Part shown: piece by piece, positions 44,990 to 45,551 of the stretch | Numbering within the stretch: the first letter of the stretch is position 1 | Layout: each line of letters begins with the position of its first letter | Source of the DNA: a virus | Length of the DNA stretch: 45,551 bases | Direction: 5' to 3' (one strand) | IMG/VR virus record: IMGVR_UViG_3300037235_000080 | Coordinates: 1 to 45,551 of that record | Made by a program: the position numbers and the translations under genes | Notes under the pieces: generated by a model | Database searches by the model: none | The model's input: only the letters and a program-made list of their open reading frames with translations | Told to the model about the DNA's origin: nothing

Positions 44990-45551
44990 TGCCGACCTTT
45001 ATGACATACGGGTCGCTGATCGGCGACCTGCAGGCGTACCTGGAGCGCGGCGGCAGTGCGGCGACGGACCCGACCGTGTTCGCGCAATTGCCGCGGCTCG
45101 TGAACGCGACCGAGCGCAAGATCATCCAGTATCTGAAGCTCCAGGGCTTGCTCGAAGTCTTGACCGATCCCGGCGGCGGCCAAGTCGGGGGATCAATGCT
45201 CACCCAGGGCGTCGCCGTCTATACGAAGCCCGACCGGTGGCGTCAGACGGTATCGATGAACTACGGCTCTGGTGGCAACTTCAACCGCAGGACAGCGCTG
45301 TTCCCGCGCTCCTACGAGTACTGCCGCGGCTTCTGGCCCGACGACAGCGCCACGGATCCGACGAAGCCGCCGACCTTCTACGCCGACTATGACCTGACGC
45401 ATTGGCTCATCGTTCCGACACCGGCCGCGAACTTCCCGCTCGAAGCGCTCTGCTACATGCAGCCGCCGCTGCTCGACCCGAGCAACCAGACCAACTTCTT
45501 CACCCAATACACGCCCAACTGCCTGCTCTACGGCGCACTGCTGGAGGCCTC
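44989..45551 (+). CDS. Head-tail adaptor (SU10-adaptor-like), 3' end missing
   Basis: 187 codons to the window end, TGATG overlap. The start MPTFMTYGSLIGDLQAYLER, then VFAQLPRLVNATERKIIQYL resembles the head-tail adaptor of podoviruses such as the SU10-type adaptor family (LI..I..YL.R....D..F...(I/L)P..I..AE.RI.R.L). The rest has FYADYDLTHWLIVPTPAANF and FTQYTPNCLLYGALLEA. It would bridge the portal ring and the tail. The gene continues past the end of the window. Confidence 0.75.
   Translation, partial: MPTFMTYGSLIGDLQAYLERGGSAATDPTVFAQLPRLVNATERKIIQYLKLQGLLEVLTDPGGGQVGGSMLTQGVAVYTKPDRWRQTVSMNYGSGGNFNRRTALFPRSYEYCRGFWPDDSATDPTKPPTFYADYDLTHWLIVPTPAANFPLEALCYMQPPLLDPSNQTNFFTQYTPNCLLYGALLEA

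Noticed and set aside
1-45551. CRISPR arrays, rRNA, tRNA, integrase and attachment sites
   Set aside because: None could be recognised by eye; no regularly spaced repeats, no cloverleaf-like segments and no tyrosine or serine recombinase motifs were seen. A tRNA scan was not possible.

Overview
The window reads as one continuous stretch of a tailed (double-stranded DNA) bacteriophage or prophage genome. The evidence is the set of virion genes: terminase small and large subunits, portal, scaffold, major capsid protein, a head-tail adaptor, an accessory tail protein and long fibre-like proteins. No tape-measure, tail-tube or sheath gene is visible, and the portal is very large (857 aa). Together these suggest a short-tailed (podovirus-like) phage. 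Base composition is GC-rich, and the small conserved phage proteins resemble ones I associate with phages of alphaproteobacteria (inference, no search was run). No integrase, DNA polymerase, endolysin, tRNA, rRNA or CRISPR array was recognised. Both window edges cut genes.

Layout. (1) 2-2734, rightward: a DUF3850-like fragment, two small genes, then a PAPS-reductase-like ATP pyrophosphatase overlapping a radical SAM enzyme. (2) 6319-2711, leftward operon: small conserved phage genes, an XRE repressor-like regulator, and a C5-cytosine DNA methyltransferase with a long second reading frame nested inside it. (3) 6320-6404, divergent promoter region. (4) 6405-8034: a DpdA/TGT-like DNA-modification enzyme and terminase small subunit. 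(5) 8024-13817: more than 20 tiny, tightly overlapping accessory genes, including zinc-ribbon and membrane peptides, a GNAT acetyltransferase, a solo HigA-like antitoxin, an HNH nuclease, and an Acb2/Tad1-like anti-immune-signalling protein. (6) 13823-18497: terminator, one leftward gene, GP88-family protein, a 490-aa protein with three predicted helix-turn-helix segments, and a RyR-domain protein. (7) 18510-23239: terminase large subunit and more small genes, including a Tat-signal plus tail-collar-like protein and a single AT-rich gene enclosed by a 20-bp inverted repeat. (8) 23317-28390: portal and followers. (9) 28448-28986: terminator and a leftward cold-shock/AlpA-like pair. (10) 29182-33505: GroES-like protein, scaffold, head proteins, capsid. 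(11) 33577-45551: an inserted endonuclease VII-like gene, then structural, fibre and adaptor genes. Three of the fibre-like proteins start with apparent Sec signal peptides.

How it fits together. The right half builds and packages the particle. The left half looks like host-interaction and DNA-protection functions: base modification (DpdA, Dcm, possibly the PAPS-reductase-like/radical SAM pair), blocking of cyclic-nucleotide immune signalling (Acb2-like), and possible toxin neutralisation (solo HigA). Most genes are joined by ATGA, GTGA or TGATG overlaps, so translation is probably coupled. Three genes (DpdA, terminase small subunit, the triple-HTH protein) lack a Shine-Dalgarno site and have a -10-like hexamer 6-8 nt before the ATG, suggesting leaderless transcripts.
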